DNA of 64,000 nucleotides from Patiria pectinifera (taxonomy: Eukaryota > Echinodermata > Asteroidea > Valvatida > Asterinidae). Shown here one piece after another: positions 31,711 to 44,215 of the stretch (position 1 is its first letter; each line of letters starts with the position of its first letter). The stretch spans positions 13,542,863 through 13,606,862 of the forward strand of contig CM057135.1 in the NCBI GenBank assembly GCA_029964075.1, read 5' to 3'. The notes below the pieces were generated by a model. The model saw nothing but the letters and a program-made list of their open reading frames with translations, did no database searches and was not told where the DNA came from. A program made the translations under genes and the position numbers.

Positions 31711-34011
31711 TTATACTTTCGGGACGTAGACTTGGGTATACTCTCCGGGAAAAACACTTGTTTTAAGTCTTATTTCTTCCGACGTTTCCGGCTTGAGATC
31801 CATTAAGAGATAACCGTACGGAGGGGTGGTGGCATCGCGATATGATTCGACCATGAACTTACTTTTAGTAGGATACATTTGTTTGGCCAGGTGAGTTATC
31901 TGCGAGGCATCACGAGGGTTTTTAAATAGCACCATTTAGTGAGAATTCAAACTTATCGTGCGCATTTCCTTACCCTGGTAAAACAAATTTTGTAATATAG
32001 AATTTTCCAGCCAATTTCACCACGTTTTCATTCAATTTAACGCCTGGCTCATTCGATTTAGATTGAAGTTGAAAGATCACGCAGATAGGCATTTGACAAT
32101 CAAAAAGAATCATTCTATTTCACTATCCGAGCATTCTATCGCCTTTTAGCTTCACTCGGCCCTATCAAAGTTGCATTCATGTTAAAAGTATCGCGTTGTT
32201 CATTCAATTTCGTCTAAACCATTAGTAAGGGGTTGATCGGGCATTCGTTTGCATTAATTGGCAAACATATTTTACATTTTGTCAAACATCTTTTAAGACT
32301 TCATACGTGTCCATATTCCTTAGCGTAAATCATATTTGATGACTTCAAACCGTAGATTGACTTTCTTTCTTAATTAAAGGGTATGCGCAATAAATTATTC
32401 TCAGGAATTCTTTTTGCGCATCTCTGTCAAATGTAAGAAAACTACACATGTGCACTTCTTTAAACATTTAAAAGTTTCCATGCCTTTCCAGACAAACACT
32501 GTTACTGTGATGTCATTTGAGGAAGACACTGTTCAGTTAAGGTTTTTTTTCTTTCAAATTATTTATACAAATTTTGCTAATTGAAAACTTGAAAACATTT
32601 GTGGGAAAGGGTTGGTCATTGGCTTACTGCCATGTACTGACACATCATATAATCACCAAATAAAAGAAATTTTGGACAGCAAAATATCCAAAATTCTAGC
32701 AACCTTTATTTTTGCTGAAATAGCCGTAACATTAATCATGCTCGGAATGCCATCGCAGGTTTTCTAATGAATATATGAAACTTTGCATTAGCATAAAAAC
32801 GGAGAAGGCACCAAAAACACCACTGAAAATGAAAAAAAAAAACCTTGCAAATAAGGTTAAATGTTACACAAAGATGTATTTTCAAGGTTTGCATTGCAAA
32901 CTTTGCATGGGCCCTGTGAATACGGTAAGTGTTCGGTCAGACATACGCAAGAAAACATTTAAGAAATAACGCAAGGGAAGTGTTCCCGACGGTACAACCA
33001 TTGCCAAACATACGTGTCCCGATGTCTTGCATGTCAGAAAATCGTCAACGTAAAAAAGCCCCCTGGTCAAACGTTTACACAAGTATATATAAAAGATCAA
33101 CAGTGAAAAAGAAATTATCTTAGTCCCTTTCAATTCATTATTTCGTTGCATCTTGTTTCTCTAATGATTATCAGTTGATTTGTAACATTGTAAATTTTAC
33201 AGTCATCAAGATTTTTTTTTTGGGGGGGGGGAATGAACCTCGGAGAAAATTAGGAAAAAAATATCGATTAAAAAATCTTACTAATTTAAATGACCAAACG
33301 TCGAAAGCGATTGCCCATAAACGAATAAGAAACGAAAAGCATTGTTATACGCTATAAGCGCACAGATGTTAGCTAATTTGAATGCGTCAACCGTCGAAAG
33401 GTTGCAAAGACTTAATTTCAGACTGCTTACAAGTCAAGTCTTGAATGCACCAAAACGAAATAGGCTGCCCCAAAACGAAAACGAACATTCACAGCACAAT
33501 CTTGGATGCCTAAAAATTAAATTGAATGAACCCCAAGTGAAAAAGAAACCCCAATTGGACCACATGTGCAAAGCTCACGCGAAATTGAATGGCTGATAAT
33601 GAAACTGATTAGAAAAAGTCGGAAATTCGCCGGGAAAACCTATATTAGAATGACGGACAGGTTTCTATGGTGACTGCCTTTGGTAAAAAGCTCCGTCACA
33701 CATTTGTTATTTCCCGATTCGGACATCAAATCGTCAATTACAACCAGGTTTCTGTTGGACCGGTCGAGCGTTTCTAGACACTCTTTCGAAAAACCTTCCA
33801 CAAAATGTATATCTGGCACCACACTCGATAAATGGTCATACACATCTTGGCATTCTCCATACAACCAGACTATATTTTCAGGAGGGGGTTCTATGGCGCG
33901 ATGTGTTAACAGTCGTTTTACAAACTGTGTTTTCCCTGACGATGTGGGGCCAGCAATGACGCAAGTAAATGGATGTTTCAACGACCCGTCCATAACCTCA
34001 AATTGAAACAC
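31711..34011 (-). pseudogene. Packaging ATPase (A32/FtsK-HerA type) of the Polinton remnant, split by an insert
   Basis: The N-terminal part (34011-33645) has Walker A GPTSSGKT and Walker B LVVIDDLMSES. The C-terminal part (31996-31711) has LFKNPRDASQITHLAKQMYP and ends FPGEYTQVYVPKV. Both match the inner Polinton ATPase closely. In the family this motor pumps DNA into the capsid. Confidence 0.85.
32000..33640. mobile_element. 1.64-kb non-autonomous element inserted in the Polinton ATPase gene
   Basis: The block is flanked by TATA on both sides (31996-31999 and 33641-33644; a TA duplication fits equally). Its ends GAATTTTCCAGCCAATTTC and GAAATTCGCCGGGAAAACC are imperfect inverted repeats of about 22 bp. 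The interior is A/T-rich with cattcaatttaa-type words repeated near both ends. It has no transposase and no convincing gene. A poly-T/poly-G run (33211-33230) is inside. Confidence 0.6.
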
Positions 34012-34517
34012 TTTGCCGATGGCAAGCTATTTTAAAGTATTACAAAAGCTTAATTTAAAAAAAAAAAGAAGGAAAACAGCACTGAAATAAAACAAGTCCA
34101 AACAATTCTGATCTTTTTTTTTTTCCTTCTACTTATACAAAGCACACATTTATTATTTTCTCGGAAACAATTCAAACAATTCCAATTCCAATTAACTTAC
34201 ATTTACATGTACATCAGGTTTTCGATAACAAATTTGAGTATGGTTTGGTTAGAGGGGAAAAATGATGGAAAAAATAGTTCTCGGAATATTTAGTCATAAC
34301 GTTGTACGTATAAGTTCAAGACACAGCAAACATTAAGCAAATTAATCAAAACACCTCGAAATTAAATACACACTTTGTACTTCGTTATACATTATACTTC
34401 AAATCAGTTAATGAACGATCCAACTATATTACATACTATTAACACATGTAGTCATTCATATTTACAATCGAGTATTTCTGAAACGATGGAGTGGAAGGAG
34501 CTTTCATATAATTTCCC

Positions 34518-34706
34518 TTATAAATCCAGATAAGTTGTGGAAATTCCATCGGCGGCTACTTTGCGTTTTGGGTAGAGATATGTAAAGGCACTTTTCACTT
34601 CCTCGTACGTGTATATTTCACATCCTTTCATCCTGAAGCCCCGATTTACCCCTCGACCCACCCGCTGAGTTTCTAGCTCTTCGAGATGGTGATTTGGTGA
34701 TGTCAT
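34518..34706 (-). pseudogene. polB C-terminus in the Polinton remnant
   Basis: The 62-codon stretch with GVNRGFRMKGCEIYTYEEVK, FTYLYPKRKV and STTYLDL at the end matches the last 58 residues of the inner Polinton polymerase almost position by position. Flanks (34010-34517 and 34707-35001) are A/T-rich and hold nothing else I can identify. Confidence 0.85.
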
Positions 34707-35001
34707 CGTTTCTTTTATTTAAACCCTTGCAACTGAATTTGTTCGATGGGCCAAAACAAAAGTAAGTCTTACAAGCAAAAAAGGAGAAACAAATACAACC
34801 ATGAGTATATGTTACCAGATGATGTAAATAACATTAAAATAATGATAATAATGAAATAAAAAAAAATTAAATAAAGATTAACAAACAATATCACAAAAAA
34901 TTTATACTTTTTCCATCTGAATATATGTACAGCGAAATATGTACACAAAGTAAGAGAATACATAACAAACGCTTATATTTAAAGAGAAGCAAATCATTTA
35001 C

Positions 35002-35649
35002 CTGTTTGATGTCTTGTTGATCTTCCATTTCTTCTGAACATCTGACAAACTCCGGGCTTGGAGATGTCGTTGTTTTTGACAGAGAACGGCTTTTCTTCCC
35101 TTGCAGTTGAGGAGGGGTATCAGGTATGATGGGAATGTCCAAGTCGCCGGTGGGAGATGCGACCCTCGCTCCTTGGTCTCCCTCTCCCTGCAAATGTGGA
35201 GGGGTATCGGGACGAACACGGTCGAAGGGCTGGGTGAAGACATTGCGTGTCCTCGTTGCTGGTGAGGAGGGGGCATGGATAAGAACCGTCCAACTGCGGC
35301 ATGAATCTGACATATAATCATAAAACACAAATCAGTCTTGAAATTTACGATTCATTAGATTGTTCAACACAGCTATGTTTAATAAATCATGCTCGGAAAA
35401 ATGTGTTATTTCGATGCGTGTAAACAATTAGACAAAACCATTACAATGACTGTTTCACTTGACTTAAATTGCATATGTACTTACCGGTTGGTTAGCTTCG
35501 TTTTCAATGCGTTCAATCTCACGCAACTGATTTTCGTCAGGATCGGGGGAACTCCAGAAAGAGCAGCCGGGTTGATCGTCAAAATACTCATCGGCCGTAC
35601 GCTGCAGAGACTCCAGATCGCTGTCTGTCAGACTGGTGTCCTTAGACAT
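35002..35649 (-). pseudogene. N-terminal exons of polB in the Polinton remnant
   Basis: Exon 1 (35649-35485) begins MSKDTSLTDSDLESLQRTAD and ends at a GTAAGT donor. It parallels exon 1 of the inner element (YTDSELDEIQRIADEM). Exon 2 (35306-35002) lies between an AG acceptor and a GTAAAT donor and contains two PDTPP(H/Q)LQG motifs in one frame. This shows the family uses short leading exons before the zinc-finger part of polB. Confidence 0.6.
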
Positions 35650-36888
35650 ATTTACAGCAAGGTCACGACAAGATTAGACTATTAACTATATCGGATAACG
35701 GTCTACGGTGATACACGTGATTATATCGATCGTGTCTTCAAGGCTGTACGGTGAATGCTCTCGCAAAGTATAACGGTGCACAGTGATGGGTCGCAGTCGA
35801 CTTTCATCGATTGGTCTTCCAGAGGTTCGGTGTGGTGGTCAGCTCAAGCGCCTGTATGCCTAAAACCCTCCACCCCTTCGCCTTATAAAGCTTCTCAACA
35901 AAAGAAAAAGTTTTGTTTGTTTTGTTGTCTCGGGAACAAAACAAACATTGCGGCACTATGGCTACCAACTTTGCGATGTTGTTACGACTACCAACACAAA
36001 CTACATCATATTGTTTAGGTTTGGTCCAATGCGCGTAAACGCCTCGCTGCATTCGATGGTCAACTGTCAGACAGTCAACTTCGCAGTCTTAACTTAATGT
36101 ATTTCTGTTTCTCGCATTACTTAATTTACTTAATTTGTTTCTTTCCCTTTCATGATTGTTCCGTCTAGATTTGCATTATACCTCCGTTACAACAGTATAA
36201 TTAAGATCTTTGCACCGCATCTCTTGAATGAACCCTAAGAGAGAGATAAACACCAATAAATACCAAATGAAATGATACAGACATTGTAGACTTTCATGTC
36301 CCAAGAACAAGCTAAAACGCAAACAACAAACAAACAAACAAAATAATCACGACACATAATGGTAGTTATTCATGTTCAAAGACCAAACACAGTGCAAACA
36401 ACATACATTCAAACAACATTGCAAACTTATGCAGGAGGGTGGTCCCCGTCTAGCCCTTTCCACTGCACAGTAGCTCTCCGCTTACTAACGGCAGATGGTG
36501 TAAGAGGATTACATCGATTTTCTCTTAAGCCGCACACAATGACCGGTCCCGCTACTCCACGAGCCATTATTGATTTTTTTCACCGTGCATATCACTTCCG
36601 AGTCAAGTTTTTTGGCACCCCAAATTTACTCCGCCACAAATTCCTCCCATTTCACTCATTTTACCTCTCGCCACCGCCACATTCGCCACAAAAATGAGGC
36701 GAAAAGGGGCGGATTAGGCTCCTCCTATACTACTCTCTGGTCTCTTCACCACCATCCGTCTGTGCCCGCTCTCTCTCAGTCTCTGTGAGAACTCAGTCAG
36801 TAAACAGACTCGGCTAGTCAAGTGTCAAATTAATCTATACAAATTTTCACTATTTCTTCATTTACGATTCTCTTCAATATTAAAATCA
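35650..36888. other. No gene seen
   Basis: Upstream flank of the Polinton remnant. It includes a short hairpin (gtcaactgtcagacagtcaac near 36059) and a caaacaaacaaac run near 36322. It may contain decayed Polinton end sequence, but no TIR is recognisable. Confidence 0.35.
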
Positions 36889-37030
36889 ATTTACGCCACC
36901 AAGGCAGATTACGCCACTTAGGCAACAAAATTACGTCACTAAGGCCACAAATTACGCCACTAAGGCAACAGATTATGCCACCAAGGCAAAACACGCCACG
37001 AAGGCAAAACACGCCACTACGGCAACAGAT
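36889..37030. repeat. Minisatellite with TACGCCACTAAGGCAA unit
   Basis: About seven to eight imperfect copies of a 17-22-bp unit (tacgccaccaaggcagat and variants) head to tail. Confidence 0.85.
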
Positions 37031-37849
37031 TACTCAATATTTAATGCAAGAAAATGTCCCCCAAAAAATAAACTTAACCCTCCACCAAATGTTCAATTAA
37101 TTATCTTGCGTTGGCTCCTGTGTCCACACCGGATGTGCAGATCCACCGTAGCTGTTGAATTTAAGCACACAGGGTAGCCATGTCCGGCAGCGAAGTACTA
37201 GGTAGCCACGCCTGCATCAATCCTCAGCCACGCACACCAGATCACAGAGCATCTCCACACTGGACGAGACACATCTAGCGGCAAAACCATCTGGCCATAA
37301 ACCACCACTCACTAGGGCCCTCTGCAAAATTGATAAACCCAATTCAAAATAGTTGTGCTTTTCAATACACACTTACAATAATGCTAATCCCTTAAAAAAT
37401 ACAGAATCAATTTAATCGGTCACCTAATAAAAATGCACTGTTCCAATAGCAGTAGGGACAATTAATCTATAAGGCAAAATCTTCAACAAAATAATTTCTG
37501 ATACTAATCATCCAGCTCGGTACATCATTGGAGTTGAATATTTCATAGATGTGGAAGGCACACTTATATACACATATCTACACACACCACTGCCTCACAC
37601 TCGGATGCACATAACTAAAAGGCCCCACCCAATTGTTTAAATACCAGTCCAATTGTGAATACTTACGAATACCCTCTGGAGTCTAAGATGCATGGTCAAA
37701 ATTCTAGAGCCATACACATGTTACTTCAAATGCGAATCATTGACAATCACAGCATAAAATGAATAGTCAACACTTGCAAATCCAGCAAAACAAAAAGTGC
37801 AACAAACTTTTGTGACAGCAAACAAAACTGGGGAAATATACTACACAAT
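37031..37849. other. No gene seen
   Basis: Mixed sequence with CA-rich parts; nothing recognisable. Confidence 0.4.
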
Positions 37850-38092
37850 TTAATTTATATACGATTCAATCTGGTTCAACTCTGACATTTTCCAAGGGGA
37901 GAAGATCCACCTCATGGATGTGGGCCTCGTGATTCTGACGGTAGTGTTATCCTTTCTCCTACTCTTGAAGGGACACCGCACACAACAAGCGAAGATCTGA
38001 GACGGGCCATGACCCACCTGTCTATGTCGGGCCAGGCTGGTCCTGTGCTGGAACGTTAATGAGCACTCTTCACATTGAGGAATAATGACCAT
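37850..38092 (-). pseudogene. Two C2H2 zinc fingers, fragment
   Basis: Minus-strand translation: CEECSLTFQHRTSLARHRQV followed by a GH that completes finger one (C-x2-C-x12-H-x4-H), then CVRCPFKSRRKDN, the start of finger two. The rest of finger two is not in the same open frame. The two-finger layout resembles the start of Polinton polB proteins (compare 49.9 kb), but a host C2H2 gene is equally possible. No neighbours help. Confidence 0.45.
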
Positions 38093-39972
38093 TTATCCCT
38101 TATCATTTATCGTTTATCGTTTGTAAAGCGCCCCCCCCCCCCCGGTACCTCGGCCTGTCTATAGCTCGTCCGGTCTTCAGTCCAGTCAAGTCCGGTATGT
38201 AGGTCTGTGTCACAATAAAACCACCCTTTTCTTGTATCTGTGACTATTTAATAGGTAGTGTGAATAATTCTGGGTTTTTTTAACCCTTGTTTAACTATGC
38301 ATGAGTGGGTCAGAGCCCAAACCTAGCCAGCCGTGGTTGACTGATCAAGGTAACAATAAGAACACATTCCACACACAATACCTCTAGGAGCATCTTCCAT
38401 GTACCCATAAGCACACAATACACATCCCTGGTATCTCCACTCTGGTAAGGTAGATATTGTGCATATTCATGAGCTTTGGTTTAAATAAGAATGGGAATGA
38501 AGTTAAGTTTGAATGAGTGTGAGGAAATGAGATGGTAATTAGTGGAAGGTTGCTGGAATTTGAAGGGAAAGTAAGGTAGTTGTCTCCATGATTCTCAGCT
38601 GTGTACATGTGCATGTATTTGCGCCATCAGTCTGCTCTGCTGCAGCGATTTTTGATACTTTAGGGTAATTCAGGCCCTAAGATCTTTCTTCCAAGCAATC
38701 TGGCTTGTGACAATCGCAGTGCAGCCAACATTGAAGATCTTCAGAGTGCTTTTCAAGCAAATTTGTGCTTGAATGTGTTTTTAACTGTGGCGTGAGGGAG
38801 ACAAGTCCGCAACATCGACCAGCAACCGTAAGTTGAAGATTTAATTGTTTTCATGATTAATTAAAAGAAAAGAAAATATTGTTTTCCCTTCATTATATTT
38901 ATTGTTGTGAGATTCACCAGGATTAAGGATTGAATCTAGAATCTGTGAATTGTTTGAGATAAAAATGATTGGCTATATATTATGAGGATTGTTGCATACC
39001 TGATGTATATATCAGAAGTTGATTTAATTGTGTTAATTTACGAATGAGAAAAGTCTAAGTGACATGAGATCGAAGTATAGAGTAGTATTCATTTTTAGGA
39101 TTAGCTTTGAAGAACATTTGATTGGTGATTCGGCCTGTATTTTGTATAGTGACTCAAAATTATTGTGAGAGTTTATTGAAATTATAAATTTACAGACGGC
39201 CTAATCTGACCTATAATTGACGAGGATAGACGCACGAAGGCGACGCCACAGGCACTGAAGTCAAGCCAGAGGGCTGAAGGCAGCTTACAGCAGCAGCATT
39301 TCCAGTGTTTTTAACCGTGGAGTGGGTGGCGAGAACTAACAGGAAGAAGTCAGTTGTTTTTTATGCCTGCATTTATGTAATTGTTTTTTGATAGTATTGT
39401 AATAGTGTATTTTGAATTTGCAGTAACGTGAGGACGTGAAACGTCATCAAAAGTAGGATAAAATATTCAATTTTATATTTGTGACTTCGTTCACACAGAC
39501 CCTGCGGGGAGTGGAGTTACAGAGAACCTAATAATTTGGTAGTATTTGCGGAGAGAAGTTTGAAATTTGATTCCACTTATACAGTAAAGATTAAGGAGTT
39601 TTGTTTTCATATATTTTGGAGAAGTTTAAATTAATAATGTGCAGAAGGTTGTGAATCTTGGGTAGATTCAACCGTTCGTAATAGTGTAATTTTTTATTTT
39701 TTTTGGATATTTGACCAGTGTGATTAATCCCGTATTCATTCGTAATTTGGACGTGATAGCCCAACACAGCTGTGATATTTTCTGTTTATATATTTGATTA
39801 CAATTTACAAGTGGTGCATTTGAGAGTAATTAACTCAAGCTTGAGGTATTGTTGTAAGTAGGGGTGATTTTTAAATTAATAAATTATTTCGGAGAACAGA
39901 ATAATTTGTGGACATTGTTTTATTTACCATTGTCTTTGAACATTTTAAGAGGAAGGTTAACTGGATCTGACA
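38093..39972 (+). other. Probable 5' LTR of Gmr1-like copy 2; left limit not resolved
   Basis: The right edge ...GATCTGACA lies four bases before a primer-binding site, so an LTR must end at about 39972. No second LTR is in the window, so its start cannot be set. Related Gmr1-like LTRs can exceed 1 kb. There is no coding region. A run of 15 Cs lies near 38130. Confidence 0.5.
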
Positions 39973-39976
39973 TTTT

Positions 39977-39993
39977 TGGGGGCTTGTCCGGGA
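39977..39993 (+). promoter_or_regulatory. Primer-binding site (tRNA-Pro type) of Gmr1-like copy 2
   Basis: TGGGGGCTTGTCCGGGA differs by one base from the proline-tRNA primer site of murine leukaemia virus (TGGGGGCTCGTCCGGGA), and sits directly after the LTR end. Minus-strand DNA synthesis starts here in this class of element. Confidence 0.8.
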
Positions 39994-40257
39994 AATAAAA
40001 GAAACGGAGCCGATCAGTAACCTAGTCTATGTGTTCAACCCAATGGCAAATAATGTGATACCTCTGTGATGTATATATTAATGTAGTAATTTATTCTTGC
40101 ACTGATCGTTTTCTGAGATTGTTCTCATCTCTGCAGATCGATGTTCCTGACAAGTCTCACCTCACAGCCAAAGTGCAATAATACACCGCTTGCTGCTTGG
40201 ACTTCTTCTAGTAACTTTTTTTTGCGCGTAGGCGAGCAGAGTGTACGAGCATCTACC

Positions 40258-40984
40258 ATGGATAAGTGGTTGGAGTTAGGTAAGGAGATTGGACTGAGTG
40301 GTGAAGATTTGATTGATTTTGTTAGAGAGAGAGAGAGAGACAGCTGCAAGAGATGAAAGAGCTGAGAAGTTAGAATTAAAGAGGCAAGAGAGAGAGAGAT
40401 AATGGCAATGACTTTAAAGGTTGAAGAATTGAAGGCAGAAACACAGGACAAACAGAATAGTAGTCAGAACATAACTGATCACAAAGAATCTATAAGTGCG
40501 AAGAACATAAGGTCCCCAAAGTTGTCTCCTTTTCAGGAAAATAGAGATGACCTTGATGCTTACATTCAAAGGTTTGAGAGATATGCTTTATCCGTAGGAT
40601 GGCCACGAGAGAACTGGGCAATCAACTTGAGTACCCTACTGACAGGTAAGGCATTAGACACATATACCAGGGTAGCTGTAGAGGTAGCAAATGATTATGA
40701 CATCGTGAAAACTGCCCTCTTTAAGCAGTATAACCTCACTGAAGATGGATTTCGGGGTAAGTTTCGTGCGGCAAAACCAGACAGAATGGAATCTGCAATC
40801 CAATTTGCCGCACGCATAGAGAATTACTTTGATAGATGGATACACTTGGCTGAACTTAACCAAACCTATGATGATCTTAAGAATTTATTTCTAAAAGAGC
40901 AGTTTATTAAGAGTTGTGGTCAAGATCTTGCAGTATTTTTGAAGGAGAGAACTCCCAATAAGCTGGCTGAGCAGTTACTGAGCA
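40258..40984 (+). pseudogene. Gag of Gmr1-like copy 2, SCAN-like capsid
   Basis: The start MDKWLELGKEIGLSGEDLID, with a charged FVRERERE helix, is typical for Gmr1-type Gag. The main open part (40402 on) has LDAYIQRFERYALSVGWPRE, LTGKALDTYTRVAVE, and KNLFLKEQFIKSCGQDLAVF with LKERTPN. This last block corresponds to the region from which the vertebrate SCAN domain is thought to derive. Broken. Confidence 0.75.
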
Positions 40985-41460
40985 GTACTGACACGTCAGT
41001 ACTGACGTGTCCATACGTACGTACGTCGTACGGCCTGCTGGCCCAGGGTGTATACGCATGAGGGCGCGCTTTACATGAAGGATTGACAGACGGCAGGTAA
41101 CAGCCACCGGGCCTGCGCCGCCCCTCCGGCTAGGCTCCTGATATTGCGCGACGCCATTGTTCAGTTGGACCACGGACAATGAAGGAGGTAGAATCCAAGT
41201 TGCCAAAAAGGCTCCAGAAAAGGACGTAAATTAGGCAGCAGCTGGACAACTGACACTGGCCGCAGGTTCTCATTTTGTTATTAAGAGGGTAAGTGTACTT
41301 TTAAAGCTTAAATAAACTGGGTCTGAAGTCGCAATGTGGACAAATGGTGGAAATCACTTTCAACATTTTTTCAACATGTTCAACATTTCGCCGAGTACGT
41401 TTCCCATACGGTCGGTGTGTGGCCTATGTTTACGGAGGCAGTCCAGTAAACTGGCCACAT
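40985..41460. other. Unrelated filler between Gag and integrase C-terminus
   Basis: Begins at a 22-bp perfect palindrome (40990-41011), then a tacgtacgtacgt run. The rest is C/G-richer than its flanks and includes GAGGGTAAGTGTAC, which looks like a splice donor. It does not match any other part of the window. It replaces Gag end, protease and most of the integrase. Confidence 0.5.
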
Positions 41461-43107
41461 TTATGGGGCTACGTGGTCCTATGTCCAACCTGAAAGAATT
41501 ATGGACAGGTCAACAGGAAGAGACAGAGGTAAGATCAACATACCAGTATGTAATTGACCTCAAAGAACGTCTTGAAGACACATGCAAACTTGCACAGGAA
41601 AACCTCAGAAAGTCCAAGGTAAAACAAAAACACTACTATGACAGGAGTAGGGAACGCAATTTCAAGGTTGGAGATGATGTCCTCTTGCTACTTCCCACTG
41701 ACAATAACAAGCTTCTTTTGCAGTGGAAGGGACCCTTTCCAGTGGTCACCAAAGTAGGCAAGGTAGACTACCAGATAGATCTTGTAGGTAAGGTTAAAAC
41801 ATTCCATGCTAACCTCCTTAAGCTTTATATCCACCGCGAGAAACAGGTCAAGGATAAAAAGGAGATGGAACAGGTTGAGAGTGAACCTCTCGTCGTTAGT
41901 GTAGCCCTAGTTGACTCTGAACAACTTGATGACAACAACCAGATAGAAGATAAAGAACTGCTTCTTTCTCCGACGTTGAAGGCGACAGAAACAATAGAAG
42001 ATGTGAAGGTAAGTGATAGTCTAACCACTGAACAGAAAAGACAAGTTAATACACTTTTACTTCAGTTTACAGATATCCTGACCGACATGCCTGGAAGAAC
42101 AACCGTGGCCGAACAGGAAATCAAACTAACTACAGACGAACCGGTAAGACTAAAACAATACCCCCTACCTTTTGCACTTAAGGACAAGGTGAAGGAGGAA
42201 ATTGCCCTGATGCAGAAGTTAGGAGTAATTGAACCATCCGAATCACCTTACTCATCCCCAATAGTGTTGGTTGCAAAGAAAGACAAGACTGTCAGATTCT
42301 GTATTGATTTTCGAGGGCTTAACCGCATAACTGTCTTTGATGCGGAACCCATACCTAACCCAGAACAGATTTTTGCATCACTTTCACAGGATAAATACTT
42401 CAGCAAACTTGACCTAACTAAAGGTTATTGGCAGGTACCTCTTCACAGAGATTCAAGAGCAGCAACAGCTTTCGTCACACCACAAGGTTTGTATCAATTC
42501 TGCATGATGCCCTTTGGACTAGTTAATGCCCCTGCCACGTTCAGTTGAATCATGAGAAGGATGTTGAAGGGTCTGAAGAACACCGACAACTTCATCGACG
42601 ACATACTAGAAAACACCCCAACATGGGAAGAACACCTTACCATCCTGGAGGAATTCTTCTTCAGATTGAGAGCCACAAGACTGACAGCCTAACCCAGTAA
42701 GTGTGATGTAGGATATCATTCCCTTGAGTTGTTGGGTCATGTTGTTGGTAATGGAAAGATGAGTCCACAACCTGACAAGCTACAACACATCAAGGAGGCC
42801 AAACGACAAGACACGAAGAAACAGTTGCGTTCGTTCTTAGGATTGGCGGGATACTATAGACGCTTCATTCCAAATTTCGCAGCCATTGCAGTCCCTCTGA
42901 CTGATCTCACCAAGAAGAAAGAACCAACACACATCCAATGGGGTCCTAGTCAAGAGGAGGCTTTCACCACCCTCAAGAATAAACTCACCACTTCACCAAT
43001 TCTCCAGTTACCAGATTGCACAAAGCCATTTGTACTACGCACTGATGCGTCCAACACTGGAGTTGGTGCAGTTCTCCTTCAAGAGCAAGATGAAGAAGAA
43101 GATTTTG
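41461..43107 (+). pseudogene. Integrase C-terminus, reverse transcriptase and connection domain, Gmr1-like copy 2
   Basis: Integrase tail: GPMSNLKELWTGQQEE and LLLQWKGPFPVVTKVGKVDY. RT: YSSPIVLVAKKDKTVRFCID, GLNRITVFDAEPIPNPEQIF, KLDLTKGYWQVPL, MMPFGLVNAPATFS, and LGHVVGNGKMSPQPDK. Connection: FLGLAGYYRRFIPNF and TDASNTGVGAVLLQE. Frame broken in a few places. Confidence 0.88.
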
Positions 43108-44215
43108 TTCACATTATACCTTGCACCGTTAGACGATATTCTAAAGAAACATGACATCAATTTTATGTTGTATGCTGATGACACCCAGCTGTACGTATCC
43201 TGTAAGAATGGTAATAATTCAAAGACTCATCTTGAAGCATGTGTTAAGGAAATTAGACAATGGATGTTTTTGAACAAGCTTAGTTTCAATGATTCGAAGA
43301 CTAAGGTGATTCATTTTCATTCCTCGTTTCGTAAATGTGACCTTTTGTCAGGTTTGCACGTTGGAAATAATGATATTACTCCTAGCACAGTCATTAGGAA
43401 TCTCGGTGTGTATTTTGATAATTACTGTAATATGGCTACTCATGTCTCTAAAATGTGCCAATCAGGATATTTTGCTTTGCACCGCATTAGCAAAATTCGC
43501 AATGTTTTAGATCGCACCACTACTGAACGACTTATTCATGCCTTCATTACGTCACGATTGGATTATTACAATAGCCTGCTTTATGGCCTTCCTGACTATT
43601 TAATCCATAGGCTACAATTAGTTCAAAACTCAGCCGCTCGTCTTATTACCCATACTAAGAAATATCAGCACATTACCCCTGTTCTCCAAAGTCTTCACTG
43701 GATTCCGGTGGCACAGCGTATTGAGTTCAAGATCCTTATCTTGGTCCATAAAATCTTACATAAACACGCACCTGGTTATTTGTTGGATTTGTTGACAGTT
43801 CGGGAAAGTTCTATAGCCACTCGATCCTCCAATGAAACACGCTTAGTCCAGCCCCGTTTCAATCAAAATCATTATGGCATGCGTGCCTTTTCAGTAGCAG
43901 CACCCAGTATATGGAATAAGCTTCCTCATATTATTCGGAACGCACCTTCTTTTTATCTTTTAAGTCAGCACTAAAAACGTATTACTTCCGTCAGGTTTTT
44001 AAATAACATTCATGATGATTGACTGATTGTGGTTTTAATGTATTTTTTAATGAGTTTTACTTGGTATTTAAATCAATAGATTGGTGATGAATTAGTATTT
44101 TTAATGAGCTTTTTAGTGTATTTAATGACATTTGTTTTATTTACTTTGTAAAGCGCATGAGATTGTGTCAATGATGTAATGCGCTATATAAGAATTAATT
44201 ATTATTATTATTATT
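43108..44215 (+). mobile_element. CR1/L2-like LINE, 3' part, copy 2
   Basis: 5'-truncated just before RT motif C (NFMLYADDTQLYV, intact YADD). It continues with KVIHFHSSFRK, LGVYFD, HRISKIRNVLDRTTTERLIH, SRLDYYNSLLYGLPD, LQLVQNSAARLITHTKKYQH and SLHWIPVAQRIEFK to a stop near 43972. A frame change near 43950 separates the stop from a better C-terminus (SALKTYYFR). The 3' UTR has AAGCGCATGAG and ATGCGCTATATAAG arms and an (ATT)n tail. It sits in the Gmr1-like RNase H region. Confidence 0.88.

Larger units (their letters stand above)
31689..35649 (-). mobile_element. Polinton (Maverick) remnant, minus strand
   Basis: Parts on the minus strand, in the same order as the complete element at 46.7-63.2 kb: first and second N-terminal exons of the polB gene (35649-35002), the polB C-terminus (34706-34518), and the packaging ATPase (34011-31711). 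The ATPase is interrupted by a 1.64-kb insert. The middle of polB and everything beyond the ATPase are gone, and no TIR is visible. It is closely related to the inner Polinton (long identical stretches in ATPase and polB C-terminus) but older, an internally deleted fossil. Confidence 0.85.

Noticed and set aside
33175-33596. Frames inside the 1.64-kb insert
   Set aside because: No family resemblance and Asn/Lys-rich A/T composition; treated as non-coding interior of a non-autonomous element.
36359-36788. 112- and 72-codon frames
   Set aside because: His/Ser/Pro-rich translation of a CCAC/CAC-rich stretch; no domain or splice support.
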